Positions 10,301-17,933 of a stretch of 64,000 bases of DNA are shown here, piece after piece. The notes beneath the pieces were generated by a model that made no database searches, was not told the DNA's origin, and saw only the letters and a list, made by a program, of their open reading frames with translations. Position 1 is the stretch's first letter. Every line of letters begins with the position of its first letter. Position numbers and translations under genes: made by a program. Origin of the DNA: Fluviicola sp. (GTDB lineage: Bacteria > Bacteroidota > Bacteroidia > Flavobacteriales_D > Crocinitomicaceae); assembly GCA_031260455.1 (NCBI GenBank), contig JAIRJW010000049.1, forward strand, positions 17,859 through 81,858. Reading direction: 5' to 3'.

Positions 10301-10498
10301 GAAAATATTTGCAATCAGGTTTACTGAAAGGAATGCCAGAAGCAATTCAAACCATTTGGCATTGTAGATCCACAATTTAGCTGCCTGGGTGCTTTCTGAA
10401 GATTCGATGAACGTAGCTAGTGCAATTGCGGAAAGAAAGATGAATAATCCCACTGCCATCGCGCGCATAGAGAAAAGCGCTTTTGCTATTTTTTCCAT
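7298..10498 (-). CDS. Fused cytochrome c maturation protein (ResB-CcsA type)
   Basis: A 1066-residue membrane protein that joins a ResB/CcsB-like N-terminal part (four helices spread over residues 1-500 with a large extracytoplasmic domain between them) to a CcsA-like C-terminal part (about 755-1066, multiple helices). The C-terminal part carries the haem-handling tryptophan-rich motif WGRYWGWDPKETWAL (about 955-970), the hallmark of system II haem lyases, which deliver haem to apocytochrome c CxxCH motifs outside the cytoplasmic membrane. Between the two parts is a hydrophobic segment followed by a histidine-rich stretch (about 494-509, HVHDHNHEHEHTHQQ), then a soluble domain of about 230 residues. 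A -7-like box (CAAAAATA at 10527-10534 on the plus strand) lies upstream, without a good -33 partner. Confidence 0.9.
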   Translation of the reverse strand: MEKIAKALFSMRAMAVGLFIFLSAIALATFIESSESTQAAKLWIYNAKWFELLLAFLSVNLIANIFSYQMWKREKIALLLFHISFIVVVIGAWVTRYVSYEGIMPIREGQASNTVYTSDPYLWVNVNDGKMQYTNDVKAFMAESYPFNSASMDIDFPNHRTPVSIEYVDFKFRQIDTIDISPKYKTSALDIVTDGMKSNYIINDEIFSLNGVNIAFTEKLVSGVNVYRKNDTLRLRPSMPLQYIPMKEMQKARQSGIAPPDSVFVKVAPGQEVVFATTTLYQIAGQQFVFKQEIPNVEKKLVSSGRKDVGSDYLTIKITDGDKSRIVRLEGGLKAVGVPVFFEFSGLNYHIEYGMKRVKIPFYVRCNDFILDRYPGSDMPSSYASDLQVLDSAHGEFGMKRVFMNHVLDYGGYRFFQSSYDPDEMGTILSVNHDFWGTNITYFGYLMMFIGMIFSLFAPNSRFKELMRSLRASNAKSAVSILFVLGSLSAFAQDSPEHVHDHNHEHEHTHQQMAATPANPVVYFISEDQSDKLSTLLVQSGGRIIPMQTMCDQVLRKLYRSSKYEDRNAVQTVLSMHMYPDYWLDQKIIQVPQALYDKYNLTKYVSFRELTDEAGNFKFISDYNAALQKSEAQQSETQKKLIKLGEKYQVFLEVVNWNFMKIIPLKGDKANRWFMPFNQELMMKDSISSRLALSYISSLNDEAKSGGSYAKSTELLNDLKKLQRSLASASVLPTEMHVKVEVSYNKMGIFKNSMNSYLLGGVLLLVIFLVKLFFNPSPGSEKVYLVISKVSVALLAVIFIYHGVGLGMRSYISGRAPWSDGYEAMVFIAWVLVLLGLVLSRVSVVILAAACLLASFFIIVSEMNLLDPEITPLQPVLKSYWLMIHVAVITSSYAFLGLAFVLGLINIILYMTRNQKNGADVTRIIHVLTAVSEITMIAGLFMLTIGTFLGGIWANESWGRYWGWDPKETWALVSVLVYAIILHFRYIPGLKGKFAFNVASMWGYTSILFTFFGVNFILVGLHSYANSDGSVNLPGYVWASTAVFLAITIIAGIRNKKYIRTQRELL

Positions 10499-10581
10499 GT
10501 AAAAACGGATTGATAATTTTCAGGTGCAAAAATAAGGATTCGTTTGGGTTTTCGATCGAAATAATAGAGTATAAAAACAAG

Positions 10582-10608
10582 AAAGGGAGCGAATTCGCCC
10601 CCTTTTAA
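10582..10608 (-). terminator. Terminator of the nif3/zinc-ribbon operon
   Basis: A hairpin with AAAGGGAGCG pairing to CGCCCCCTTT around an AATT loop (one mismatch) lies 15 bp beyond the stop of the zinc-ribbon gene; the minus-strand transcript continues into T-rich sequence. It separates that operon from the cytochrome maturation gene. Confidence 0.65.
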
Positions 10609-10622
10609 CACATTACTTATTA

Positions 10623-11375
10623 TTATTCTGCTACCACATCTGCCGGAACCAAAATCCTTCCGCAGTGTTCACAAACAATTACTTTTCTTCGTGTATCGAT
10701 ATCCAACTGACGTTGAGGCGGGATCTTGTTAAAGCATCCGCCACAGGAATCACGGTCTACTCCTACTACAGCCAGTCCATTTTTCGCATTCATACGCAAA
10801 CGATCATAAGCAGCAATCAAACGCGCATCGATCAAAGCTTTCGCTTTTTCAGATTGTGCAATCAGTTCCTCCTCTTCTTTCCGGGTTTCTCCTACGATTT
10901 CATTCAACTCATCCTGCTTCACTTTCAGATCGCCTTTACGCAAATCCAAACGTTCCTTTGCTTCCTCAAGCACTTCTTTCTTGGAAACAATTTTCACTTT
11001 CGCTTCTTTCGAACGCTTGTCGTGCAATTTAATCTCCAGCTCCTGGTATTCGATCTCTTTTGACAAAGATTCGAACTCACGGTTATTTCGTACATTATTT
11101 TGTTGTTCCTTGAATTTCACGATAGCCGCTTCAGCATCTTTTGCCGCCAGTTTACGGTCCGTGATCTCAGTCTCTAATTCCTTAACTTCATCCTGCAGGT
11201 TTTTGATTCTGGTCTCCAACCCTTCGATTTCATCCTCCAGATCCTGTACCTCCAATGGCAGCTCACCACGAACGGTTCTAATTTTATCAATTTGAGAATC
11301 AATCTTTTGCAACGCATATAATGCGTCCAACTTTTCAGCAACTGTTGTTTCTTTTGTACTTGCTTTTGCAGCCAT
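10623..11375 (-). CDS. Coiled-coil zinc-ribbon protein (C4 type)
   Basis: A 250-residue protein whose first 200 residues form a long coiled coil rich in Glu, Lys and Leu, ending with a four-cysteine zinc ribbon (CGGC near 210 and CEHC near 235, then GRILVPADV). This architecture is the widespread CT398-like/zf-RING_7 family; structures show a helical hairpin plus zinc ribbon, and a role in nucleic-acid binding or in flagellar/secretion assembly has been proposed in other bacteria. No specific function can be assigned here. It lies 3 bp after the Nif3-like gene in the same operon, a pairing common in many bacteria. Confidence 0.85.
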   Translation of the reverse strand: MAAKASTKETTVAEKLDALYALQKIDSQIDKIRTVRGELPLEVQDLEDEIEGLETRIKNLQDEVKELETEITDRKLAAKDAEAAIVKFKEQQNNVRNNREFESLSKEIEYQELEIKLHDKRSKEAKVKIVSKKEVLEEAKERLDLRKGDLKVKQDELNEIVGETRKEEEELIAQSEKAKALIDARLIAAYDRLRMNAKNGLAVVGVDRDSCGGCFNKIPPQRQLDIDTRRKVIVCEHCGRILVPADVVAE

Positions 11376-11378
11376 ACC

Positions 11379-12473
11379 TCAGAGATAATTTATCGGATTT
11401 GTATTTACGTTTGTTAAACGAACCGCAAATTTAGTAAATTTTTTCTTCAGTTGTGCCACCAACCATTCAGAAGTATATTGTTCGGATTCAAAATGACCGA
11501 TATCCGCAATCATCAGGTGATCTTCCGCATCAAAAAATTCGTGATATTTAAAATCTCCGGTGATGAAAACATCTACATTGGCACGAATGGCATCTTTCAG
11601 TAAGAAACTCCCCGAGCCACCACAAACGGCTATTCGCTTCACCATTGATTTGGCCGGATGAGTATACCGGATTGCACCACAATGAAACGTGCGCTTCACA
11701 AGACGCAAAAATTCCATTGCTTCCATTCCTTCTTCCAGGGTTCCGGTCATTCCACTGCCGATATACTCGTTCGTATTGGTCAGCGCAATCAGATCATAAG
11801 CGATTTCCTCATACGGGTGCGTTGCTTTCATTGCGTGAAGCACTGCCTGAACCGCGTGCTCTGATATCACAACCTCCACTTTCATCTCCTTCACCACCTC
11901 TGGCTCACCCGCTTTTCCGATAAAAGGAGCCGCATTTTCATCCGGACGAAATCTTCCTTCTCCTTTTGAACTGAAACTACAGGAGTTGTAAGCCCCGATA
12001 TGTCCCGCCCCTGCTTCTGCCATCGCCTCCCGCAACAGGTCAGCATGTGTTTGCGGCACAAAAACAGCTAATTTATAAGCCGTCGCTGCTTTCGGACTCA
12101 GAATCTTCAGGTCTTTCAAGCCCAGTTTTTCAGCAATAATGTAGTTGACCCCAAAATGGACATTGTCCAGGTTCGTATGCACCGCAACCAGGTTGATCCC
12201 GTGATTGATTGCCTTTAAAACAGTCCGCTCCACATAATTTACTCCCGTAATCCGCTTCAATCCTTTGAATATAATCGGGTGATGGGTCAGAACGACATTG
12301 GCACTATGCAAAATCGCTTCATCCACAACAGATTCCAGGCAATCCAACGCAACAACCACTCCTGTGATTTCAGCAGCCGGATTCCCAACCAACAAGCCCG
12401 AATTATCATACACTTCCTGATAAGTAAACGGTGCCAGATGATTCAAAAACGAAACGAGTTCTTTTACTTGCAT
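11379..12473 (-). CDS. Nif3-like dinuclear metal-centre hexameric protein
   Basis: A 364-residue protein of the NIF3/YqfO (DUF34) family. The metal-binding residues are visible: VLTHHPIIFKG near residues 60-70, HTNLDN near 98-103 and HFESEQYTS near the C-terminus. The middle section (about 125-235) is the inserted PII/CutA-like domain found in longer members such as YqfO, so the length is normal for that subgroup. Family members form hexameric rings with a two-metal site; GTP cyclohydrolase I type 2 is a common but weakly supported database name. It is the first gene of the operon with the zinc-ribbon gene. Confidence 0.9.
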   Translation of the reverse strand: MQVKELVSFLNHLAPFTYQEVYDNSGLLVGNPAAEITGVVVALDCLESVVDEAILHSANVVLTHHPIIFKGLKRITGVNYVERTVLKAINHGINLVAVHTNLDNVHFGVNYIIAEKLGLKDLKILSPKAATAYKLAVFVPQTHADLLREAMAEAGAGHIGAYNSCSFSSKGEGRFRPDENAAPFIGKAGEPEVVKEMKVEVVISEHAVQAVLHAMKATHPYEEIAYDLIALTNTNEYIGSGMTGTLEEGMEAMEFLRLVKRTFHCGAIRYTHPAKSMVKRIAVCGGSGSFLLKDAIRANVDVFITGDFKYHEFFDAEDHLMIADIGHFESEQYTSEWLVAQLKKKFTKFAVRLTNVNTNPINYL

Positions 12474-12623
12474 ATTGTTATTGATTGAATATCCAAAAAT
12501 ACAAAATCAATAAGGAAAAGACCAGCTTTTATCAACTAAAAACCCGACAAATCAAATCCCATGCAATACTTCAGCTTTTCTGGTCAAAAAACAAAAATCA
12601 TAATTTTTAATGACTCATATCAT

Positions 12624-12653
12624 GTTTCGATGCTAATGACTCGCCTATTTTTG
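12624..12653 (+). promoter_or_regulatory. Candidate promoter for the small coiled-coil protein
   Basis: TTTC at 12624-12627, 18 bp, then TATTTTTG at 12646-12653, a match to the Bacteroidota -7 box with an imperfect -33. Transcription starting a few bases later favours the ATG at 12675 over the upstream in-frame ATG. Confidence 0.35.
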
Positions 12654-12674
12654 GAAATAATTAAACACAATGCT

Positions 12675-13058
12675 ATGAGTACAAAAGACTTTATTTTTAA
12701 ACAGCATGAAGAGCATGTTGAATGGACCAAAAAACTGGATTTTTATAAAGATGAAATAAAAATACTCCAGGAGCGTCTGGAAGAAATTGTTCAAAAAAAT
12801 AACCAAAAGGACGTACTCATCCTGGTTGAACATTTTCAAAATCAGCTCATTATATACAGAAATAACATCGATGAAATTCAGCATAAAATAACTGTTTCGG
12901 AAGATAAACTCCAAAGTGAGATCGATAAAAATCCGGTTGCGAGCGACCATCGAAAAACGGAATATCACCAGGCTGAAAAAGATGAAGTGCAAATCTTTGA
13001 AAAATTATTCAAAGAATTTCACGATGAGTTTAACCAGTTTGTATCCAAATGGATTTGA
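12675..13058 (+). CDS. Small coiled-coil protein of unknown function
   Basis: A 127-residue soluble protein, almost wholly helical by composition, with heptad-like stretches (DEIKILQERLEEIVQ, IDEIQHKITVSEDKLQSE) and no signal peptide or membrane segment. I do not recognise a named family. The start was placed at MSTKDFIFKQHEEHVEW because the candidate promoter lies directly in front of it and the 38 upstream in-frame residues are of different, hydrophobic composition. It stands alone between the divergent nif3 operon and lpxK. Confidence 0.6.
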   Translation: MSTKDFIFKQHEEHVEWTKKLDFYKDEIKILQERLEEIVQKNNQKDVLILVEHFQNQLIIYRNNIDEIQHKITVSEDKLQSEIDKNPVASDHRKTEYHQAEKDEVQIFEKLFKEFHDEFNQFVSKWI

Positions 13059-13060
13059 AA

Positions 13061-13080
13061 AAAGCCAGAGACGGCTTTAG
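13061..13080 (+). terminator. Short terminator-like hairpin
   Basis: AAAGCC (13061-13066) pairs with GGCTTT (13073-13078) immediately after the small coiled-coil gene. The T-tract is poor, so activity is uncertain. Confidence 0.4.
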
Positions 13081-13252
13081 AAATTGTGGAGAATAGCAGA
13101 GCATTTGATAATAATATCAATAAAAGGGGTATTTTAAGCTCATAACAATTCCTGGAAAATTTTTTTACCCGGTTCTAAACGCGTAAAAAAACGTGTTAGA
13201 CAGTTTGTTTCTTCCGTGTCTGAAGTGGCGGATTTCTATTATCTTTACCTTC

Positions 13253-14293
13253 ATGTATTCATGGCGGATTGCTCTACTTCCTTTTTCCTGGATTTATGCT
13301 TCGGTAGTTTCCATACGCAATTGGATGTATAACTCCAGGCTAAAAGAATCGGTCCCGATTCCGGGAAACTCAATTTGTATTGGCAATATTACAGTTGGCG
13401 GAACAGGGAAATCTCCGCTCACAGCTTACCTCGCCGAATTATTCCGAGATAAGCATCCCGTAATTCTTTCCCGTGGGTACGGAAGAAAAACCCAGGGACT
13501 TTACATCGCAAATACTCAAAGCACCGCAGCAGAAATCGGCGATGAGCCCATGATGTACTGGACGATCTTTCAACAGGAAATTCCGGTTATTGTATCTGAA
13601 AAAAGACAAACCGGGATTAATTGGATCCGAACAAACAAGCCTCATTCTCTGATCCTCCTGGATGATGCTTATCAGCATCGGGCAGTAAAAGCTGGCATAA
13701 ACCTGTTGCTGATGACTTACCAGCGACCGGTTTTCAAAGATTTTGTTTTCCCGGCGGGCAACCTCCGGGAGCCACGTGCCGGGATGAAACGTGCCGATGT
13801 AGTGGTGGTCACCAAATGCCCGAAAAATCTCAGCGAGCCGAAAAAAAAACGTTTCGAAAAAAAAATCCCTGTTCCCAGAACACATGTGTTTTTTAGTGAG
13901 ATCGTTTACGGGGAATTGAAAGGCTTATTCGGAGCAGTTTGGAAATCCGCTGACCGGCTGATTTTAGTGACCGGAATTGCACAACCGGAACCGCTATATC
14001 GTTTTTTATCTGAAAAATACCAGGTGGAAGCCATCCGGTTTCCTGATCACCACCGTTTTACTGCTGCAGATATTCAGCAGATTCTGCAAAAAGTTGCTAC
14101 CTTTGTAAACCATCGTTGTGTAGTAGTTACAACTGAAAAAGATGCAGTGCGCTTTGTTGAATGGAAAGAAGAGATCATCCGGTCTGGAGTCCCGTTTTTT
14201 GTACAGCGTATTTCGTTTAAAATAGATAGGGAAAACGATTTTAAAGACTTACTTAAAAATTATGTTGCTAGAACAAATGAAAGAAGCAGCTGA
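13253..14293 (+). CDS. lpxK: Tetraacyldisaccharide 4'-kinase LpxK
   Basis: A 346-residue inner-membrane kinase that phosphorylates the 4' position of the lipid A disaccharide using ATP. It begins with a hydrophobic N-terminal helix (WRIALLPFSWIYASVVSIRN), then the P-loop GNITVGGTGKSPLTAYL, then the family segments VILSRGYGRKT, EIGDEPMMYW and LILLDDAYQHRAVK. The ATG at 13253 was chosen since the family starts right at the membrane helix. The gene after it, purine nucleoside phosphorylase, begins inside the last 32 bp of lpxK, an arrangement seen in other Bacteroidota. lpxH, another lipid A gene, is 4.7 kb downstream on the same strand. Confidence 0.93.
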   Translation: MYSWRIALLPFSWIYASVVSIRNWMYNSRLKESVPIPGNSICIGNITVGGTGKSPLTAYLAELFRDKHPVILSRGYGRKTQGLYIANTQSTAAEIGDEPMMYWTIFQQEIPVIVSEKRQTGINWIRTNKPHSLILLDDAYQHRAVKAGINLLLMTYQRPVFKDFVFPAGNLREPRAGMKRADVVVVTKCPKNLSEPKKKRFEKKIPVPRTHVFFSEIVYGELKGLFGAVWKSADRLILVTGIAQPEPLYRFLSEKYQVEAIRFPDHHRFTAADIQQILQKVATFVNHRCVVVTTEKDAVRFVEWKEEIIRSGVPFFVQRISFKIDRENDFKDLLKNYVARTNERSS

Positions 14294-15077
14294 GTATATC
14301 GGCAGCAAAACACCGGTTAAACCGAGCATTGGCATCATCCTTGGAACAGGGTTGGGTGGACTGGTAAAGGAAATCGAAGTGACCGATGAGATTCCTTACG
14401 AGCAAATTCCCCATTTCCCGGTTTCAACAGTAGAAAGTCACTCCGGAAAATTGATTTTCGGGAACCTGGGCGGAAAAAAGGTAGTTGCTATGCAAGGCCG
14501 TTTCCACTTTTATGAAGGCTACAACATGCAACAGGTAACATTTCCGGTTCGGGTGATGAAACTGTTGGGAATTGAGCGTTTGTTCGTCAGCAATGCATCC
14601 GGAGGTGTAAACCCGGATTTTGAGGTCGGTGAAATTATGATTCTGGATGATCATATCAACTTGTTCCCTGCACATCCGCTGATCGGGAAAAACATCGATG
14701 AACTGGGACCGCGTTTCCCGGATATGAGTGAACCGTACGATCACAAAATGATCGCTTTGGCGAAAAACATTGCTGCAGAAAATAATATCAGGGTTTCTGT
14801 AGGAACTTACGCTGCTTTAACAGGACCAACACTGGAAACTCCGGCTGAATACGGGTATGTTCGTGCAATCGGAGCTGACGCGGTTGGTATGTCCACCATT
14901 CCGGAAGTGATTGTAGCGCGCCACATGGAAATTCCGTGTTTCGCGATCTCTATCATTACGGATCTGGGAGTACCCGGAAAAATCCGGAAAGTGAGTTTAC
15001 AGGATGTAATCGATGTTGCAAGCCGACAGGAGCCGAAGATGACATTGATTATGCGTGAATTGATTTCGAAAATTTAA
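14262..15077 (+). CDS. Purine nucleoside phosphorylase
   Basis: A 271-residue enzyme of the trimeric PNP family (inosine/guanosine phosphorylase) that splits purine nucleosides with phosphate in salvage. Visible motifs are IILGTGLGGLVKE (phosphate loop), VESHSGKLIFGNL, MQGRFHFYEGY, VSNASGGVNPDFEVGEIM, TGPTLETPAEY and the base-contact region GADAVGMSTIPEVIVARH. The ATG at 14262 (MLLEQMKEAAEYIGSKT) matches the usual family N-terminus and lies inside the end of lpxK in another frame, so translation of the two is likely coupled. Confidence 0.93.
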   Translation: MLLEQMKEAAEYIGSKTPVKPSIGIILGTGLGGLVKEIEVTDEIPYEQIPHFPVSTVESHSGKLIFGNLGGKKVVAMQGRFHFYEGYNMQQVTFPVRVMKLLGIERLFVSNASGGVNPDFEVGEIMILDDHINLFPAHPLIGKNIDELGPRFPDMSEPYDHKMIALAKNIAAENNIRVSVGTYAALTGPTLETPAEYGYVRAIGADAVGMSTIPEVIVARHMEIPCFAISIITDLGVPGKIRKVSLQDVIDVASRQEPKMTLIMRELISKI

Positions 15078-15102
15078 TTGGACATCAGGACATTAAGACA
15101 TC

Positions 15103-15164
15103 AGGATTTTATGACTCAAATATTGCTATCTCGGTACAAAGTGCAATACAAGTCATAAAATCCT
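15103..15164. repeat. Intergenic inverted repeat with perfect 14-bp arms
   Basis: AGGATTTTATGACT at 15103-15116 and AGTCATAAAATCCT at 15151-15164 are perfect reverse complements around a 34-bp centre, which itself has an ATTGC...GCAAT stem. Flanking GACATTAAGACATC and ATCTTGAAGTCTTAA extend the symmetry imperfectly. It separates the phosphorylase gene from gatB and may act as a terminator or be a small mobile hairpin; similar AAGAC-rich hairpins occur at about 27.0 and 36.1 kb. Confidence 0.6.
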
Positions 15165-15197
15165 AAAATCTTGAAGTCTTAAAATCCGAAACAAAGA

Positions 15198-16652
15198 ATG
15201 AATATAAAAGACAAGTACGAAGCGGTTATCGGGTTGGAAGTACACGCGCAGTTGTTGACGAAAACAAAAGCTTATTCTTCCGACATCAATGAATATGGAG
15301 CACACCCGAACACCAATGTGAGCGTGGTTACTTTGGGACATCCGGGAACGCTGCCCGTGATGAACAAAAAAACCATCGAATTTGCGGTAAAACTGGGATT
15401 GGCTTGTGGTTGTATGATTACAGAACACCAGCATTTTGCCCGTAAGAATTATTTCTATCCGGATCTTCCGAAAGGATACCAGATTACTCAGGATACCACC
15501 CCGATTTGTACGGGAGGTTCAATCACCATCAAAAATGAAGATGGGGCTGAAAGACCGATCGGACTGACCCGCATTCACATGGAAGAAGATGCCGGAAAAT
15601 CCATCCACGATGTGGATTTGTACGATACACTGGTCGATCTGAACCGCGCAGGAACACCACTGCTGGAGATCGTTTCGGAACCGGAAATCCGTTCCAGTCA
15701 GGAAGCATACAATTACCTGACGGAAGTCCGCCGCCTGGTGCGTTACCTCGATATCTGTGACGGAAACATGGAAGAAGGTTCGCTACGCTGCGATGCTAAT
15801 ATCTCAGTTCGCCTGAAAGGTGCTTCCGGATTCGGAACCAAAGTGGAAGTTAAAAATATGAACTCCATCCGCAACGTGCAGCGCGCCATCGAATTCGAAA
15901 TTGAACGCCAGATTATTGCGGTTGAAAACGGGGAAAATATTTCTTCGGAAACACGCAGTTTCGATGCCCTGAAAGGAATCACGATCTCCATGCGAAGCAA
16001 AGAAGCCGCAAACGATTATCGTTATTTCCCGGAACCGGATTTGCAGCCGATCGTTGTGAATGCAACTTACGTGAACCAGGTAAAAGCAAAAATGCCAGCG
16101 CTTCCACGCGAATTGTACACAAAATACACTCAGAATCTGAAGTTGTCGGATTACGATGCCGGAATTTTAACGGATTCAAAATCGATTGCCTTGTTTTTTG
16201 AAGAAGTCATCACTCATACGAAAAATTACAAAGCAGCTGCCAACTGGACAATGGGAGAAGTGAAGTCTTACCTGAACCAGAACGGATTGGAAGTTGAAGA
16301 ATTTCCCATCTCTGCGAAACAAGTCGCAACGATCATTAACCTGATCGAAAGCGGAAAAATTTCCAACTCGGCTGCAGCGCAGAAACTCTTCCCTGCCCTG
16401 ATTGAAAAACCAAATTCAAACCCGGAGGAATTAGCCGTTTCCCTGAATATCATCCAGGAATCCAATGCCGATTCGTTAAAAGAGGTTATTTTGAGCGTTT
16501 TCGGGCAACACCCGGATGAAGTTTCCCGTTTTAAAGCCGGAGAAAATCAACTCACCGGATTTTTTATGGGTCAAATCATGAAAGCTTCCGGAGGAAAGGC
16601 AGATCCGAAAACAACAAATATATTATTACGCGAACTAATACAAACTGTTTAA
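15198..16652 (+). CDS. gatB: Asp/Glu-tRNA amidotransferase subunit B (GatB)
   Basis: A 484-residue subunit of GatCAB, which converts Glu-tRNA(Gln) or Asp-tRNA(Asn) to the amide forms. The N-terminal catalytic cradle shows YEAVIGLEVHAQLLTKTKAY, the ARKNYFYPDLPKGYQITQ motif, LTRIHMEEDAGKS and DLNRAGTPLLEIVSEPEI; the YqeY-like tail domain occupies the last 150 residues (AANWTMGEVKSYLNQ, then FFMGQIMKASGGKADP). Full length. Its stop codon overlaps the start of the next gene by one base. Confidence 0.96.
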   Translation: MNIKDKYEAVIGLEVHAQLLTKTKAYSSDINEYGAHPNTNVSVVTLGHPGTLPVMNKKTIEFAVKLGLACGCMITEHQHFARKNYFYPDLPKGYQITQDTTPICTGGSITIKNEDGAERPIGLTRIHMEEDAGKSIHDVDLYDTLVDLNRAGTPLLEIVSEPEIRSSQEAYNYLTEVRRLVRYLDICDGNMEEGSLRCDANISVRLKGASGFGTKVEVKNMNSIRNVQRAIEFEIERQIIAVENGENISSETRSFDALKGITISMRSKEAANDYRYFPEPDLQPIVVNATYVNQVKAKMPALPRELYTKYTQNLKLSDYDAGILTDSKSIALFFEEVITHTKNYKAAANWTMGEVKSYLNQNGLEVEEFPISAKQVATIINLIESGKISNSAAAQKLFPALIEKPNSNPEELAVSLNIIQESNADSLKEVILSVFGQHPDEVSRFKAGENQLTGFFMGQIMKASGGKADPKTTNILLRELIQTV

Positions 16653-17827
16653 TGACCCGTTTCAACTTTTTCATTGCTTTCCTGTCAGGATTATTCGCAC
16701 TTTCTTCCTGCGGTGATAGTTCGGTCAGCGAAAAGACCAGGCTGAAGAATAATTTCCATATCGAAGGCCAGATCAAAGGTGCTGCCAATCAAAAATTCAG
16801 GATCGAAGCGCAATCACAGCAAGGAGTGATCGATGTGGCTCAAACCGTAACGGATGCCAACGGAAATTTCAAGCTGGACGGCAACATTCCCGGGATGGGA
16901 ATTTATTCCCTTTCAATTGGTGAAAACGGGAAAAATGCAGTTGTCATCCCAATGGATTTAAATGACCACATTGTTGTAAACTCAACAAAAGAAACTTTTG
17001 CAGTGAACCCTGTTTTTTCGGGAACAAAATGGGCGAAGCCGCTCACAAAATACATGCAATTGTTTAGCATTCTTGCACAAACACAAGCGGATCAGCTGCC
17101 AAAGATCAAAGATCCGGAACAACAATTGAAATTGTTCGCACAGCTGAAAAAACCGATTGTTAATTTTGCTCAGAAACAGATTCGCAAGGAACCGGAAAAC
17201 CCGGTAAACATTATTTTGTTAAATTTAATCATGCCTTCCCAGGAAACCGGTTTTACGGATTGGGACCCCCGGAATCTGGAAGACATGAAAAAGGTGGAAA
17301 CAGCTTTCCAGCGAAACTATGAAAATTCACCGATTACCGGATTTTTATCCCAGCAGATTGCCGCAATCGATGCTCAATATCAAAGTTATCAGCAATACAA
17401 CTCAGGAACTATGGCAGCGCCTGAAATTGCACTCAAAAACCCGCAAGGAAAAGAATTGCGCTTATCAAGCCTGAAAGGAAAAGTCGTTCTGATCGATTTC
17501 TGGGCTTCCTGGTGCATGCCCTGCCGCAAGGAAAATCCGAATGTGGTTCGGATGTACAAAAAATACAGGAGCGAAGGATTTGAAGTATTTTCTGTTTCCC
17601 TGGATCAGGATGAAAGTGCCTGGAAAGCCGCAATCGACAAAGACGGGCTATCCTGGCCGAACCATGTTTCGGATTTGATGGGTTGGCAAACTCCCCTGAC
17701 TCAAACTTACGGATTCCAGAGTATTCCGCACACTGTTCTTCTCAACCGCGAAGGAAATATTGTGGGTGTCGGGCTGCGCGGTACTCAATTGGAACAAAAA
17801 TTGATAGAACAACTTACAAAAAAATAA
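16652..17827 (+). CDS. TlpA-like thiol-disulfide oxidoreductase lipoprotein
   Basis: A 391-residue predicted lipoprotein: the signal ends in the lipobox LSSC (Cys near residue 24). Residues about 30-130 look like the DUF4369 beta-rich domain common in Bacteroidota, then a helical linker, then a C-terminal thioredoxin/AhpC-TSA domain with the active site WASWCMPCRKENP (near 280-292) and the cis-proline loop IPHTVLL. Such proteins reduce periplasmic disulfides, often for cytochrome c maturation or stress repair. The ATG overlaps the gatB stop by one base. The next gene is a paralogue with the same layout. Confidence 0.85.
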   Translation: MTRFNFFIAFLSGLFALSSCGDSSVSEKTRLKNNFHIEGQIKGAANQKFRIEAQSQQGVIDVAQTVTDANGNFKLDGNIPGMGIYSLSIGENGKNAVVIPMDLNDHIVVNSTKETFAVNPVFSGTKWAKPLTKYMQLFSILAQTQADQLPKIKDPEQQLKLFAQLKKPIVNFAQKQIRKEPENPVNIILLNLIMPSQETGFTDWDPRNLEDMKKVETAFQRNYENSPITGFLSQQIAAIDAQYQSYQQYNSGTMAAPEIALKNPQGKELRLSSLKGKVVLIDFWASWCMPCRKENPNVVRMYKKYRSEGFEVFSVSLDQDESAWKAAIDKDGLSWPNHVSDLMGWQTPLTQTYGFQSIPHTVLLNREGNIVGVGLRGTQLEQKLIEQLTKK

Positions 17828-17933
17828 GAGAAAGCACAGCTTTTGATAAATGACAAGCGTTAGTGCAGTCATAAACAAGTGCAGCTTTTGACATAATTAA
17901 CTATCTGCTTTGGCAGATCAACACGAAATTAAT

